A stretch of 7,665 nt of DNA, taken from NCBI GenBank assembly GCA_027024625.1, contig JALVRY010000025.1, positions 1 to 7,665 of the forward strand, in the 5' to 3' direction. The translations under genes were made by a program, and so were the position numbers. The notes below the pieces were generated by a model. It was not told where the DNA came from. It did not search any database and saw only the letters and a list, made by a program, of their open reading frames with translations. Each line of letters begins with the position of its first letter. Position 1 is the first letter of the stretch. Shown in pieces: positions 1-7,665 of this stretch. The DNA comes from Thiotrichaceae bacterium (lineage in GTDB: Bacteria; Pseudomonadota; Gammaproteobacteria; Thiotrichales; Thiotrichaceae).

Positions 1-1010
1 TTGTAGTAGCCTTCTCTCACCTCTCTTTGCAACTTTTCCAAGAACCTCATTTGCCTCATAATCAGTCTAAAAGTGATAGCAGACCAAATCACAACAAGAA
101 AAGTATAAAAATAGGGCATCCGTAATAATGCTGGTATTTGTTTCATTTTATAATTACATAAATCACTCAAATTATTAGGATAGAAATAAGCCGATACAAA
201 AAAGCAAATCAGTAATAAAAAGTATGAAATAACAGCAGGACTTAAGAGATAGAACCAGCCTCTCATCTTCAGGCTTTTGCTTGCCTTTTCATCCTCACCA
301 ATTTTACCTTTTGGATGAAAAAGAAAATCAAAAATAGCCAAATGCAAAATGACTTCTTGCAGAGTATTTTTCCCTTTTCGGTAATACATAGGTTGATGCG
401 ATAAAGAACCACTCTTATCTGGTTTCCAGTACGGATTAGGATCATGCCCTTTATCACCACGAGCAATATCAGAAAAATGCGGAACCGTAAGAAAGCGATG
501 ATATTGCGACTCTGGCCACAATTCCCATACTTTACTCAAAACAGGGGGAGAAAATAATGCAAATAGAATAAAGAGAAAACGTAACAATAAGCTGAAAAAT
601 ATCAATATACCAAATGCATAAATAATCATTTCATGGTAATTGACGTAGAGAAAGTAAAAGGGCAGTAAAGTTGCTAACAACAACAAAAAATAATAACGCA
701 CATATTTATAAAGATAATCAGGCCAAAGAAATAAACCATACTTTGCATACTTACCACCCTTCTCTTCTATCCCAACCCTTTTATGAGGAGGAATGCCGTA
801 CAAAGGAGGAGGAAAGTAATTACGGTAATCATCTCCAGTCTTATCTCTTAGTGGTGCAATTCTTAGAATGAAATCATTATTCGAACCAAAACGACAAGAA
901 TACCGTATGACAAGGGCAAATGTATCCCACCAATAAATGAAGCCTCTCCACGAAAGTAGGGATGAACGTATTGTAGATAAAAGGGATTTAAATCTATTCC
1001 AACAAAGCAT
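1..1010 (-). CDS. Unrecognised multi-pass membrane protein, 3' end beyond the window
   Basis: I do not recognise this protein. The minus strand reads openly from an ATG at 1010-1008 to the left edge, giving 336 codons with no stop, so the C-terminus is missing. An in-frame TAA lies seven codons upstream, the next in-frame ATG is codon 128, and AAGG sits nine bases before the ATG, which together fix the start. The first ~100 residues are basic and aromatic, with a Pro/Gly-rich stretch (PPPLYGIPPHK) near residue 70. Hydrophobic segments lie at about 104-125, 128-153, 254-277 and 299-317, likely four membrane helices. A hydrophilic loop of about 100 residues, rich in Asp, Lys, His and Pro, separates the second and third. 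No signal peptide or catalytic motif is evident. The gene is AT-richer than purL. It follows the cytochrome c4 gene on the same strand after 163 bases, so co-transcription is possible but unsupported. That it is a gene is fairly sure; its function is unknown. Confidence 0.8.
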   Translation of the reverse strand, partial: MLCWNRFKSLLSTIRSSLLSWRGFIYWWDTFALVIRYSCRFGSNNDFILRIAPLRDKTGDDYRNYFPPPLYGIPPHKRVGIEEKGGKYAKYGLFLWPDYLYKYVRYYFLLLLATLLPFYFLYVNYHEMIIYAFGILIFFSLLLRFLFILFALFSPPVLSKVWELWPESQYHRFLTVPHFSDIARGDKGHDPNPYWKPDKSGSLSHQPMYYRKGKNTLQEVILHLAIFDFLFHPKGKIGEDEKASKSLKMRGWFYLLSPAVISYFLLLICFFVSAYFYPNNLSDLCNYKMKQIPALLRMPYFYTFLVVIWSAITFRLIMRQMRFLEKLQREVREGYY

Positions 1011-1019
1011 TCGATACAG

Positions 1020-1023
1020 CCTT
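1020..1023 (-). promoter_or_regulatory. Ribosome binding site of the left-edge membrane protein gene
   Basis: The minus strand reads AAGG here, nine bases before the ATG at 1010. It is a short but usable Shine-Dalgarno match. It supports that start, which is also bounded by an in-frame TAA just upstream. Confidence 0.45.
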
Positions 1024-1122
1024 AACGATTACATAGGCTATATATAGTAAAGAATAGTTATATTTGCTGAATTTTTATTCTAAATATTGATTTATTATGG
1101 AATAAGGAGGAAATCACAGCAC

Positions 1123-1148
1123 CCACTCTAAACAGATTGTTAAAGTGG
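1123..1148 (-). terminator. Possible weak terminator hairpin after the cytochrome c4 gene
   Basis: Read on the minus strand, CCACTTTAA pairs with TTAGAGTGG around an 8-base loop, giving a 9-base-pair stem with one T-G wobble. It begins 25 bases after the cytochrome stop codon, a normal place for a terminator. No clear T run follows (GTGCTGTGATTT), so it would be a poor intrinsic terminator, and it may be only an mRNA 3'-end structure. Confidence 0.35.
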
Positions 1149-1173
1149 ATACTGTAATGGTGTAATATTTTAC

Positions 1174-1773
1174 TTACTTTTGACTTGCGTAGTACTCAAT
1201 CAATGCTTTTATATCATCATCAGATAATTTCTTGAATTTCTTTGCCATTTTCTTAGGCATATCACGTTCACCTTCTTTGAACTCTTTAAATTGTTCAGTT
1301 AAGTAAGGTTTCCACTGACCTGCTAAGATTCCAGTATCATCTTCCGAGCTAGCTCCACCTTCTGAGTGACACTTCTCACAAGACTTTTTGTGAACTTTCT
1401 CACCCGCTTTTGCTAATTCTGCATCAGCTTCTTGATCTGCTGGCTTAAACTCCTGACCAACATAGTACTCAACCACAGCTTTTAAATCATCATCAGATAA
1501 ATCCTTAGTCACTGCATTCATATCAGTTTCTTCACCACCTTCTGGTGTGTATTTATCACCTGTACGATCGCCAGCTTTATACTGACTCATCATGTCAGTC
1601 ATACCATCCACAGATAAACCTGCAATGCTAGGTACTTTACCATCTGTACTATTACCATCTTCACCGTGACAAGCTGCACACTTCTCTTTTGCAATAGATG
1701 CTCCATCTGCCATTACTGCAAACGGTGTTGATACCAATAAACTCGCAGCAATTGCTAATACTAATTTTTTCAT
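1174..1773 (-). CDS. Di-haem cytochrome c4, periplasmic
   Basis: This 199-residue protein matches the cytochrome c4 family in length and layout: a Sec signal peptide and two homologous class I cytochrome c domains. The signal (Lys2-Lys3, then a hydrophobic stretch) probably ends after Ala22 (VMA/DG). Haem-binding CxxCH motifs are CAACH at 32-36 and CEKCH at 132-136. The likely axial methionines are Met85 and Met176, each eight residues before a matching Ser of LSDDD, followed by the conserved EYY near each domain's end. Family members carry electrons in the periplasm, typically from the bc1 complex to terminal oxidases such as cbb3. Haem would be attached after export by the Ccm system. The protein is unusually rich in Lys, Asp and Glu. 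The ATG at 1773 is supported by AGGAG nine bases upstream. The gene lies 167 bases after purL and is probably transcribed separately. The family is certain; the exact partner is inferred. Confidence 0.96.
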   Translation of the reverse strand: MKKLVLAIAASLLVSTPFAVMADGASIAKEKCAACHGEDGNSTDGKVPSIAGLSVDGMTDMMSQYKAGDRTGDKYTPEGGEETDMNAVTKDLSDDDLKAVVEYYVGQEFKPADQEADAELAKAGEKVHKKSCEKCHSEGGASSEDDTGILAGQWKPYLTEQFKEFKEGERDMPKKMAKKFKKLSDDDIKALIEYYASQK

Positions 1774-1782
1774 TAAACCTCT

Positions 1783-1787
1783 CTCCT
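1783..1787 (-). promoter_or_regulatory. Ribosome binding site of the cytochrome c4 gene
   Basis: The minus strand reads AGGAG nine bases before the ATG at 1773, with a second purine-rich match (GAGAGG) closer to it. This is the strongest Shine-Dalgarno sequence in the window and fits a well-translated respiratory protein. Confidence 0.7.
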
Positions 1788-1885
1788 AAAAAATATAATC
1801 ATCCTGAATCCGTATTTACATTTAACCTGAGTCAGAATTAAGTTCCACATACATCCACCGATAGAAACATATCGATAATAAACCC

Positions 1886-1905
1886 GCCCAGTTTACTGAC
1901 TAGGC
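1886..1905 (-). terminator. Possible intrinsic terminator of purL
   Basis: On the minus strand GCCTAGT pairs with ACTGGGC around a 6-base loop, a 7-base-pair stem with one T-G wobble. It starts 36 bases after the purL stop codon and is followed by GGGTTTATTATC. That tail is only moderately T-rich, so termination may be inefficient. It is the best terminator candidate between purL and the cytochrome gene. Confidence 0.4.
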
Positions 1906-1940
1906 ACAAAAGAAATATAACCTATATTGATTTATACCAA

Positions 1941-4900
1941 TTATTTTACCCAAACACGGGCATTTCTAAACATACGCATCCAAGGGCCATCTTCTGCCCA
2001 TTCATCTGGACTCCAAGAATACTGAACGGTTCTAAATAATCGCTCTGGATGCGGCATCATAATAGTGAATCGCCCATCTATACTGGTCAGCCCTGTGATT
2101 CCATCGGGTGAACCGTTGGGATTTTCAGGGTAATGTTCCGTTGCTGCACCCTCATTATTAATGTATTGCAAACTCACCAACCCTTCATCTAGCACGGTCT
2201 CGGGTGATGCATTACCAAACACCGCCCTGCCCTCACCATGAGCCACAGCAATCGGTAGCTTTGAGCCTTCCATGCCTTGTAGGAAGATAGATGGCGATGG
2301 CTGTACCTCAACCATTGCATAGCGTGCTTCAAATTGTTCCGATGTATTTTTATGGAAACGAGGCCAATGCTCTGCACCTGGAATCATGTGACTGAGTTGC
2401 GATAGCATTTGGCAGCCGTTACAGATTCCCAAGCCAAACACATCATCACGGTGGAAGAAGGCATCGAATTCATTGCGGGCTTTTTCATTAAGCAAAATCG
2501 TTTTTGCCCAACCGCCACCAGCTCCTAAAACATCCCCGTAAGAGAATCCGCCACAAGCAACCAGCCCTTTAAAATCTTTTAGGCTAACGCGACCAGAGAT
2601 TATATCCGTCATGTGGACATCTACCGCATTAAAGCCTGCTTTATCAAACGCCGCAGCCATTTCGACTTGCCCGTTGATGCCCTGCTCTCGCAAGATAGCA
2701 ACTGAGGGGCGTTCACCCGTGCTGATAAATGGAGCTGCAATATCGTCATCAAGATCAAAGGTCACATCAATTGGCATTCCGCCATCATTTTCATCATCTA
2801 AACGCTCAAACTCCTGCTTGGCACAATCGGCATTGTCGCGGAGTGCTTGCATTTGGTAGCTATTTTCTGCCCAGTATTTTTGCAAAGAGCTACGCTTTTC
2901 TTGATAGATGATCTGCTCGTCCGAATGCACTCGCAGCTCATCTTCATCATTGAGAATGCCAAAGGCGTGGGTCATATCGCCCAAACCTGCCACATCCAAG
3001 GCTTGCATTACATTATCAATATCGTCATGGCTTACCTGAATGACTGCACCGAGTTCTTCGTTGAATAGGGTATGCAAAGCGGATTCGCCCATGCCAGAAA
3101 TATCAATATCCACCCCGCAATGCCCCGCAAACATCATCTCAGTAATCGTCGCCAACAATCCACCATCCGAACGGTCATGGTAAGCCAACAATTTATCATC
3201 TTGATTTAATTGCTGAATCACATCAAAAAATGCTCGAACCTTACTTGCATCGTCCACATCAGGGACTTCATTACCGACCTGCTCAAACACCTGCGTTAAT
3301 GCCGATGCACCCAAGCGATTATTGCCCGCACCTAAATCAATTAATATGAGGTCAGTCTCACCTTTATCGGTACGCAGTTGCGGTGTTAGCGTTTTACGCA
3401 CATCGGCAACAGGTGAAAAAGCGGTGACGATTAGCGAAAGCGGAGCTGCCATTGCCATATCTTTGCCATCTTTCTGCCAGATGTTTTTCATGGATAACGA
3501 ATCTTTGCCGACAGGTATCGCCAAATCCAATTCTGGGCAAATTTCCATACCCACCGCCTTAACAGTATCAAACAGGGCTGCATCCTCGCCCGTATGCCCT
3601 GCCGCTGCCATCCAATTTGCCGATAGGCGAATATCAGAAATCTTGTTGATTTTAGAGGCGGCAATATTGGTGATTGCCTCAGCAACTGCCATGCGTCCCG
3701 ATGCTTCTGGGCTAACCAAAGCAAGCGGTGTGCGTTCGCCCATCGCCATTGATTCGCCTTTGTTGGACTTATAATCTATGCAGGTCACAGCCACATCCGC
3801 CACAGGCACTTGCCAAGGCCCTACCATCTGGTCGCGTGTCACCATGCCTGTTACCGTGCGGTCGCCAATGGTGATAAGAAATGATTTGGAGGCAACAGTT
3901 GGCAAACGTAGCACTCGCTCGACCGCATCTTCCAATTTTATCCCCGACAAATCCAAAATAGGACGATCAAATACCACATGCTCCACGTCGCGGGTCATTT
4001 TTGGCGTTTTACCTAGCAATACATCCATCGGCAAATCAACCGCATTATTGTCGAATAATTCATCATGGACGATTAAAGTCTGCTCTTTAGTGGCTTCACC
4101 AACCACTGCAACCAAAGCTCGCTCACGTTCACAAATGGCTAGGAATATATCCAAACGGTCTTTATCAATCGCTATCACATAACGCTCTTGAGCTTCGTTA
4201 CACCAGATTTCCATTGGCGACATGCTTGGCTCATCGTTCAAGACATTGCGTAATTCAAACACACCACCGCGACCTGCATCGTTGATAATTTCAGGCAAGC
4301 CGTTAGACAATCCACCCGCTCCAATATCGTGAATGGAAACAATTGGTGACTCCTCACCTAATGCCACACAACGATCAATAACTTCCTGACAACGACGTTC
4401 CATTTCTGGATTACCACGTTGTACTGAAGCAAAATCGAGATTTTCTGCACTGCTTCCGCTGGTCATTGACGAGGCTGCACCACCACCTAAGCCGATCAAC
4501 ATCGCAGGGCCACCGAGGACAACAATCGGTGTACCTGCGGGAATATCGTTTTTCTCGATATGCTGCTCGCGGATTGTTCCCATACCACCAGCCAACATAA
4601 TCGGCTTGTGATAACCGCGTAATTCAGAACCTTCTGCGGCAGGTACATCCATTTCAAATGTGCGGAAATAACCCGCAATATTCGGGCGACCAAATTCATT
4701 ATTAAATGCCGCACCACCAATTGGGCCTTCGAGCATAATATCTAGTGCTGAAACGATGCGGTCGGGCTTGCCGTGATCTTTTTCCCAAGGCTGTTCATAA
4801 TTGGGAATACGCAGATTAGACACCGAGAAGCCCGTTAAACCTGATTTTGGTTTAGAGCCACGCCCTGTTGCCCCTTCGTCACGAATCTCACCGCCTGAAC

Positions 4901-5831
4901 CTGTCGCTGCACCGGGGAAAGGTGAAATTGCGGTGGGGTGGTTGTGCGTTTCCACTTTCATAATTAAGTGGACGGGTTCTTCGCTATAGCCGTATTTTCC
5001 CGTGGTATTGTCTGGTACAAAACGAGTCGCATCATGCCCTGTAATCACCGATGAATTGTCTTTATAGGCAGAGAGTATGCCATCTGGCTGGTTGTGATAA
5101 GTGTTGCGAATCATGCCAAACAGGGTTTCTTCCTTTTTCTCACCATCAATCACCCAATCGGCATTGAAGATTTTATGGCGACAATGTTCTGAGTTCGCCT
5201 GTGCAAACATCATTAATTCTATATCGGTGGGATTGCGACCTAAGCGAGAGTAATTTTCGGCTAAGTATTCGATTTCATCATCAGATAAGGCGAGTCCTAG
5301 CTCTGTATTGGCTTTGTTCAAAGCGGCTTCGGCATCGTCACTAATATCTACGACGATAACGGGGGCAGGTTCGGCTTCATCAAATAAAGCGGTTGCATCG
5401 GATAGATTTTTTAGTGTTGATTCGATCATGCGGTCGTGAATCTGCTGATCGATAATGCCACGCTCGGCATCCGTTAATGGCTGCTCCGATTGCACATAAT
5501 AAGCAATGCCGCGTTCTAATCGCTCCAGATTTTCTAATCCGCAGTTATGGGCAATGTCAGTTGCCTTGGTTGACCACGGGGAAATCGTGCCAGCACGCGG
5601 GGTAATCAAAAATAACTCACCTGCCTCCTCAATCTCTTGATCATCCTCACCATAGTCAAGGATTTGCTCTAGCTTCTCCATCTCAGCATCACTTAATGCC
5701 TGCGATGTTTTAGCAAAATGCACGTATTCGGCTTGAATATCCTGCAAATGGGGAATCTTGGCTTGAAGGGTGTTTAATAGCTTGGTTTTACGAAAATCAG
5801 AAAGGGCTTTAGAACCAGAAAGGATCAACAT
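1941..5831 (-). CDS. purL: Phosphoribosylformylglycinamidine (FGAM) synthase, large single-chain form
   Basis: PurL makes FGAM from FGAR, glutamine and ATP, the fourth step of de novo IMP synthesis, in the cytoplasm. At 1296 residues it matches the ~1295-residue enterobacterial enzyme and looks intact. In order: an N-terminal PurS-like domain (about 1-150); a linker; two AIRS-like synthetase halves (about 220-1000); and a class I glutamine amidotransferase domain (about 1043-1296). Visible motifs include NSEHCRHK with His216 and Cys217, HNHP at 296-299 leading into a Gly-rich phosphate-binding stretch, HDIGAGG with Asp502, and GKDS around Lys776-Asp777. The amidotransferase triad is Cys1137 (GICNGC), His1261 and Glu1263 (PHPER), corresponding to Cys1135, His1260 and Glu1262 of the Salmonella enzyme. 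Ammonia passes internally between the sites. The ATG at 5831 gives the expected MLxLxGSxALSxFR start, although the ribosome binding site is weak. It appears to stand alone, as is common in Gammaproteobacteria. No PurR operator was recognised. Confidence 0.99.
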   Translation of the reverse strand: MLILSGSKALSDFRKTKLLNTLQAKIPHLQDIQAEYVHFAKTSQALSDAEMEKLEQILDYGEDDQEIEEAGELFLITPRAGTISPWSTKATDIAHNCGLENLERLERGIAYYVQSEQPLTDAERGIIDQQIHDRMIESTLKNLSDATALFDEAEPAPVIVVDISDDAEAALNKANTELGLALSDDEIEYLAENYSRLGRNPTDIELMMFAQANSEHCRHKIFNADWVIDGEKKEETLFGMIRNTYHNQPDGILSAYKDNSSVITGHDATRFVPDNTTGKYGYSEEPVHLIMKVETHNHPTAISPFPGAATGSGGEIRDEGATGRGSKPKSGLTGFSVSNLRIPNYEQPWEKDHGKPDRIVSALDIMLEGPIGGAAFNNEFGRPNIAGYFRTFEMDVPAAEGSELRGYHKPIMLAGGMGTIREQHIEKNDIPAGTPIVVLGGPAMLIGLGGGAASSMTSGSSAENLDFASVQRGNPEMERRCQEVIDRCVALGEESPIVSIHDIGAGGLSNGLPEIINDAGRGGVFELRNVLNDEPSMSPMEIWCNEAQERYVIAIDKDRLDIFLAICERERALVAVVGEATKEQTLIVHDELFDNNAVDLPMDVLLGKTPKMTRDVEHVVFDRPILDLSGIKLEDAVERVLRLPTVASKSFLITIGDRTVTGMVTRDQMVGPWQVPVADVAVTCIDYKSNKGESMAMGERTPLALVSPEASGRMAVAEAITNIAASKINKISDIRLSANWMAAAGHTGEDAALFDTVKAVGMEICPELDLAIPVGKDSLSMKNIWQKDGKDMAMAAPLSLIVTAFSPVADVRKTLTPQLRTDKGETDLILIDLGAGNNRLGASALTQVFEQVGNEVPDVDDASKVRAFFDVIQQLNQDDKLLAYHDRSDGGLLATITEMMFAGHCGVDIDISGMGESALHTLFNEELGAVIQVSHDDIDNVMQALDVAGLGDMTHAFGILNDEDELRVHSDEQIIYQEKRSSLQKYWAENSYQMQALRDNADCAKQEFERLDDENDGGMPIDVTFDLDDDIAAPFISTGERPSVAILREQGINGQVEMAAAFDKAGFNAVDVHMTDIISGRVSLKDFKGLVACGGFSYGDVLGAGGGWAKTILLNEKARNEFDAFFHRDDVFGLGICNGCQMLSQLSHMIPGAEHWPRFHKNTSEQFEARYAMVEVQPSPSIFLQGMEGSKLPIAVAHGEGRAVFGNASPETVLDEGLVSLQYINNEGAATEHYPENPNGSPDGITGLTSIDGRFTIMMPHPERLFRTVQYSWSPDEWAEDGPWMRMFRNARVWVK

Positions 5832-5869
5832 GGTTTTGATACTCTGTTTTAGACTTTGAGAAAGGGGGT

Positions 5870-5875
5870 ATGATA
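5870..5875 (-). promoter_or_regulatory. purL: Candidate -10 element upstream of purL
   Basis: The minus strand reads TATCAT, five of six matches to the sigma-70 -10 consensus, 38 bases before the purL ATG, which would give a leader of about 30 bases. The -35 region at 16-18 bases upstream is poor (around GTCTGT), so this is a weak candidate found by eye only. Confidence 0.3.
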
Positions 5876-5947
5876 CCTGAATAACCGAGTCACAGACTAG
5901 AGGACATCTCTATTTATTCACTGATGTTACACTTAATTAAAATTAAC

Positions 5948-5977
5948 CACAGATGCACGCAGATAAACGCAGATTAA
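5948..5977. repeat. Three-unit 10-base tandem repeat (CRCAGATNNA type)
   Basis: Three adjacent units share one 10-base register on the plus strand: CACAGATGCA, CGCAGATAAA and CGCAGATTAA. All share C, then CAGAT, then a final A. The array is flanked by TTAA on its left and ends in TTAA on its right. It lies between a gene end and the purL leader, outside coding sequence. From memory, very similar ACCACAGAT / ACGCAGAT strings occur as dispersed intergenic repeats in many bacterial genomes. I could not confirm that here. Confidence 0.7.
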
Positions 5978-6060
5978 AAGCTGGTTTGTTTTCAGCACAA
6001 TACATTAGCGAAATGAAACTAAAGCGGTGTGCTTAACTTTGAAAATCGTAACGCCAGAAC

Positions 6061-7665
6061 CTAATACCAAGGCCTCCCAACCTCTTCCTGCATTGTCATT
6101 ATTGCATCATATTTAGGTGAGTCTTTTCGTGAAGCATTTAGAAACTCTTTAATTCCAAAGCTGCCCCAGCGGTGGAATGTTTGTGGCATGGTGAACATGA
6201 CAAATAGCTTTCCTCCTGCATCTTTCCATCCTTTGAGTAGTTGTAAATAAAGCTGTTTCATGCGTGGGTCACGATTAGCTTTTTCAAAAATACGGTGAAT
6301 TTTGGTGTCTTCTGCTCCAAATTCATCAAAGCCTTCTCGCCAACGGACATTAAGATGCTGCCCCCCTTCATAGGCAAAGAGGTCTACCCCGAATTTTTTT
6401 GCATTGTCTGCTTGGCGTTTCATTAGATTGATAATTGAGGCTATGCCATAAGGATCACCACGTTTTCTGAAATCTTTTACTTGTGGATTATAGCTATGCT
6501 TGAAAATGCGGAATACATCGTCAACAGATTTTACTTCGGATAACACTTCAGGTATCAACTTAGTATCTTGGCATTGTTCGGCTTCTCTGTTCCAGCAGCC
6601 GTAAAAATATGGTCCAATTGCGACAGCATCAATGTGTTTATAGGCATTTTTATATTCTAGAATATCTTTGGATGTCGGGATGGAGGTCTGGTTAGAGCCG
6701 ATAATCCGTACTAATTTATCCGCTCTGCCGTAAACATCTTCCCATATTTTGAATATTTCAACAGAACGCAGTGAGTAGTAACGCACTCTGGCACTGTAAT
6801 CAGCATCACGAAAGGCGTAAATTGGCTTATCTAGCCCCATTTTATAGCCCATTGCTTGTGTATAATGTGCTCCCCAGAAGCCTGTGTTCCATGTTTCGTT
6901 GCTGTATTCTATATATGGTTTTAGGCCTGCTTTTAGGTGGTCTCGCACATAGCTGGCATATTGTCGAACATAATCATCATCGGCATTGTGCATAATATTA
7001 AACCAAGGGCTAATATTAAGCTGATTCGCAAGAGCGACAACGACTTCTAAAGGTACGCCGTGTCGCTTAGTTACAACAGTACGAAATGATCCTCCCCATG
7101 TAGCATCGTCCATTTTTGCTCGCTGATTCCAGTCAATAGGCTGTGTTACACAATCAAGGTATTCCGCTTCACTAAGGTCTTCACAAAGTGGAATATAATG
7201 ACGATTCGGGCGGCGTGGGCTGGCTTCCATTAGGTTCATGGTACGCAATACGCGGAAGTCTTTTAAAAAACGCAGGTAGTCAGGGTTAAAGACTATGGTA
7301 TTTCTATCCTCATTTAACAAACTAACAAACGATTGATAGTCATTGTTTTGGCAGGTATTTTTTTCATCTACTCGTACATAAGGATTAGATGCACAAATGC
7401 CACCTGGCATAATGACTCTGATGTTTCTAATATAATTAGGTGCTGCGTCAGTTTCTGTGATGGTAATAATGAGACGGTTTGTTTGGCGGTATAAATCAGG
7501 GTCTAATTTAATAATGTCATAACCATATTCAGGCTTACTTTCGATTAGTGTTGCTGCCCCACCGTAGCGTATCTCACCCTTTCCATCATAGAGTACCGTA
7601 TAGTTTCCAAATGGAATTGATCCTAAGGGTAGACTCTGCAACAAAGCTGTTCTAGCTCGTTCGAC
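6061..7665 (-). CDS. Glycoside-hydrolase-like protein (clan GH-A type), 5' end beyond the window
   Basis: The frame is open from the right edge (codon 1 at 7665) to a TAG at 6063-6061, giving 534 residues. The N-terminus, and any signal peptide, is outside. Residues ~15-90 look beta-rich (YTVLYDGKGEIRYGGAA) and may be a carbohydrate-binding-type module. From about 120 on, the pattern resembles a TIM-barrel hydrolase: FRVLRTMNLM, then DDATWGG, then a stretch ending SPWFNIMHNADDDYV. YIEYSNETWN carries Glu257, placed like the acid/base of clan GH-A. FAYEGGQHL carries Glu433, placed like the nucleophile. The end has RDPRMKQLY and DSPKYDAI. I recall these motifs from a widespread, poorly characterised bacterial family sometimes annotated as cellulose-binding. 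All six visible cysteines form three local pairs (91/105, 161/172, 357/365), which suggests an exported, disulfide-bonded protein. Substrate unknown. The fold and family are inferred; the catalytic assignment is tentative. Confidence 0.72.
   Translation of the reverse strand, partial: VERARTALLQSLPLGSIPFGNYTVLYDGKGEIRYGGAATLIESKPEYGYDIIKLDPDLYRQTNRLIITITETDAAPNYIRNIRVIMPGGICASNPYVRVDEKNTCQNNDYQSFVSLLNEDRNTIVFNPDYLRFLKDFRVLRTMNLMEASPRRPNRHYIPLCEDLSEAEYLDCVTQPIDWNQRAKMDDATWGGSFRTVVTKRHGVPLEVVVALANQLNISPWFNIMHNADDDYVRQYASYVRDHLKAGLKPYIEYSNETWNTGFWGAHYTQAMGYKMGLDKPIYAFRDADYSARVRYYSLRSVEIFKIWEDVYGRADKLVRIIGSNQTSIPTSKDILEYKNAYKHIDAVAIGPYFYGCWNREAEQCQDTKLIPEVLSEVKSVDDVFRIFKHSYNPQVKDFRKRGDPYGIASIINLMKRQADNAKKFGVDLFAYEGGQHLNVRWREGFDEFGAEDTKIHRIFEKANRDPRMKQLYLQLLKGWKDAGGKLFVMFTMPQTFHRWGSFGIKEFLNASRKDSPKYDAIMTMQEEVGRPWY

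Larger units (their letters stand above)
1011..1173. other. Intergenic region between cytochrome c4 gene and membrane protein gene
   Basis: This is an AT-rich spacer of 163 bases with no credible reading frame. It holds one imperfect inverted repeat (1123-1148) and, on the minus strand near 1039-1048, a TATATA-like stretch that could serve as a -10 element. I see no matching -35 box at the usual spacing, so I do not call a promoter. Confidence 0.6.
1774..1940. other. Intergenic region between purL and the cytochrome c4 gene
   Basis: This 167-base spacer contains a hairpin near the purL end (1886-1905), a smaller inverted repeat CGATA/TATCG (1859-1874), and the cytochrome ribosome binding site. 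A promoter for the cytochrome gene would be expected here, but I see no pair of -35 and -10 boxes at proper spacing. The TATATT at about 1791-1796 lies too close to the ribosome binding site to be a convincing -10 box. Confidence 0.55.
5832..6060. other. Intergenic region between the hydrolase-like gene and purL
   Basis: This 229-base spacer holds the purL leader with a candidate -10 box, a TTAATTAA palindrome (5933-5940) and a three-unit 10-base tandem repeat (5948-5977). I see no convincing terminator for the hydrolase-like gene: the only nearby pairing, AAGC/GCTT around 6022-6034, is four base pairs long. No short gene is credible here. Confidence 0.55.

Noticed and set aside
269..466. 65-codon minus-strand frame with a hydrophobic stretch
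   Set aside because: It overlaps, in another frame, the much longer open frame 1010 to 1, which has a better start and a coherent multi-helix protein. It is a shadow.
671..871. 66-codon plus-strand frame
   Set aside because: It is antisense to the membrane protein gene and has low-complexity Asn/Lys/His-rich content with no ribosome binding site.
1859..1874. Inverted repeat CGATA/TATCG between purL and the cytochrome gene
   Set aside because: Five base pairs with a 6-base loop is within chance for AT-rich DNA, with no T run and no known operator match.
3322..4182. Two plus-strand frames of 150 and 134 codons inside purL
   Set aside because: They are antisense shadows of the intact, fully conserved PurL reading frame, rich in Ser/Thr/Ala and without family resemblance.
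5271..5287. TCATCATCAGATAA block in purL identical to one in the cytochrome c4 gene
   Set aside because: It encodes LSDDE in PurL's linker and LSDDD in the cytochrome. The short acidic peptide and shared codon use explain it, and the flanks do not match.
1941..5831. Frameshift or fusion in purL
   Set aside because: Length, domain order and all expected catalytic motifs agree with the standard long PurL. Nothing is missing or added.
5948..5977. CRISPR array or intact mobile-element end
   Set aside because: The units are 10 bases long, directly adjacent and without spacers. There is no transposase gene, target-site duplication or cas gene nearby.
7642..7644. TTG at 7644 as the start of the hydrolase-like protein
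   Set aside because: The frame stays open for seven more codons to the window edge, there is no ribosome binding site before the TTG, and the beta-rich domain begins almost at once. The true start is upstream, outside the window.

Overview
The window looks like ordinary chromosomal DNA from a gammaproteobacterium. The basis is a full-length, single-chain PurL of 1296 residues, the form typical of Gammaproteobacteria, together with a periplasmic di-haem cytochrome c4. Base composition is moderately AT-rich: purL is the most GC-rich part, and the left-edge gene and the intergenic regions are visibly AT-richer. I cannot name a genus.

All four genes lie on the minus strand, so transcription runs from right to left. 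From the right edge: (1) a glycoside-hydrolase-like protein (7665 to 6061) whose 5' end lies outside the window; (2) purL (5831 to 1941), complete; (3) a cytochrome c4 gene (1773 to 1174), complete; (4) an AT-rich gene for an unrecognised multi-pass membrane protein, starting at 1010 and running off the left edge. The gaps between genes are about 229, 167 and 163 bases. They hold weak hairpins, one candidate promoter element and a short 10-base-period tandem repeat at 5948-5977. I found no RNA genes, insertion sequences, CRISPR arrays or plus-strand genes.

The genes do not form an obvious pathway. PurL is a de novo purine enzyme, cytochrome c4 is a periplasmic electron carrier, the hydrolase-like protein probably acts on a polysaccharide outside the cytoplasm, and the membrane protein is unknown. 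The spacing suggests separate transcription units rather than one operon. I see no clear new multi-gene system. The items most worth following up are the hydrolase-like protein, with two candidate catalytic glutamates and exactly six visible cysteines in three local pairs, and the unrecognised membrane protein.
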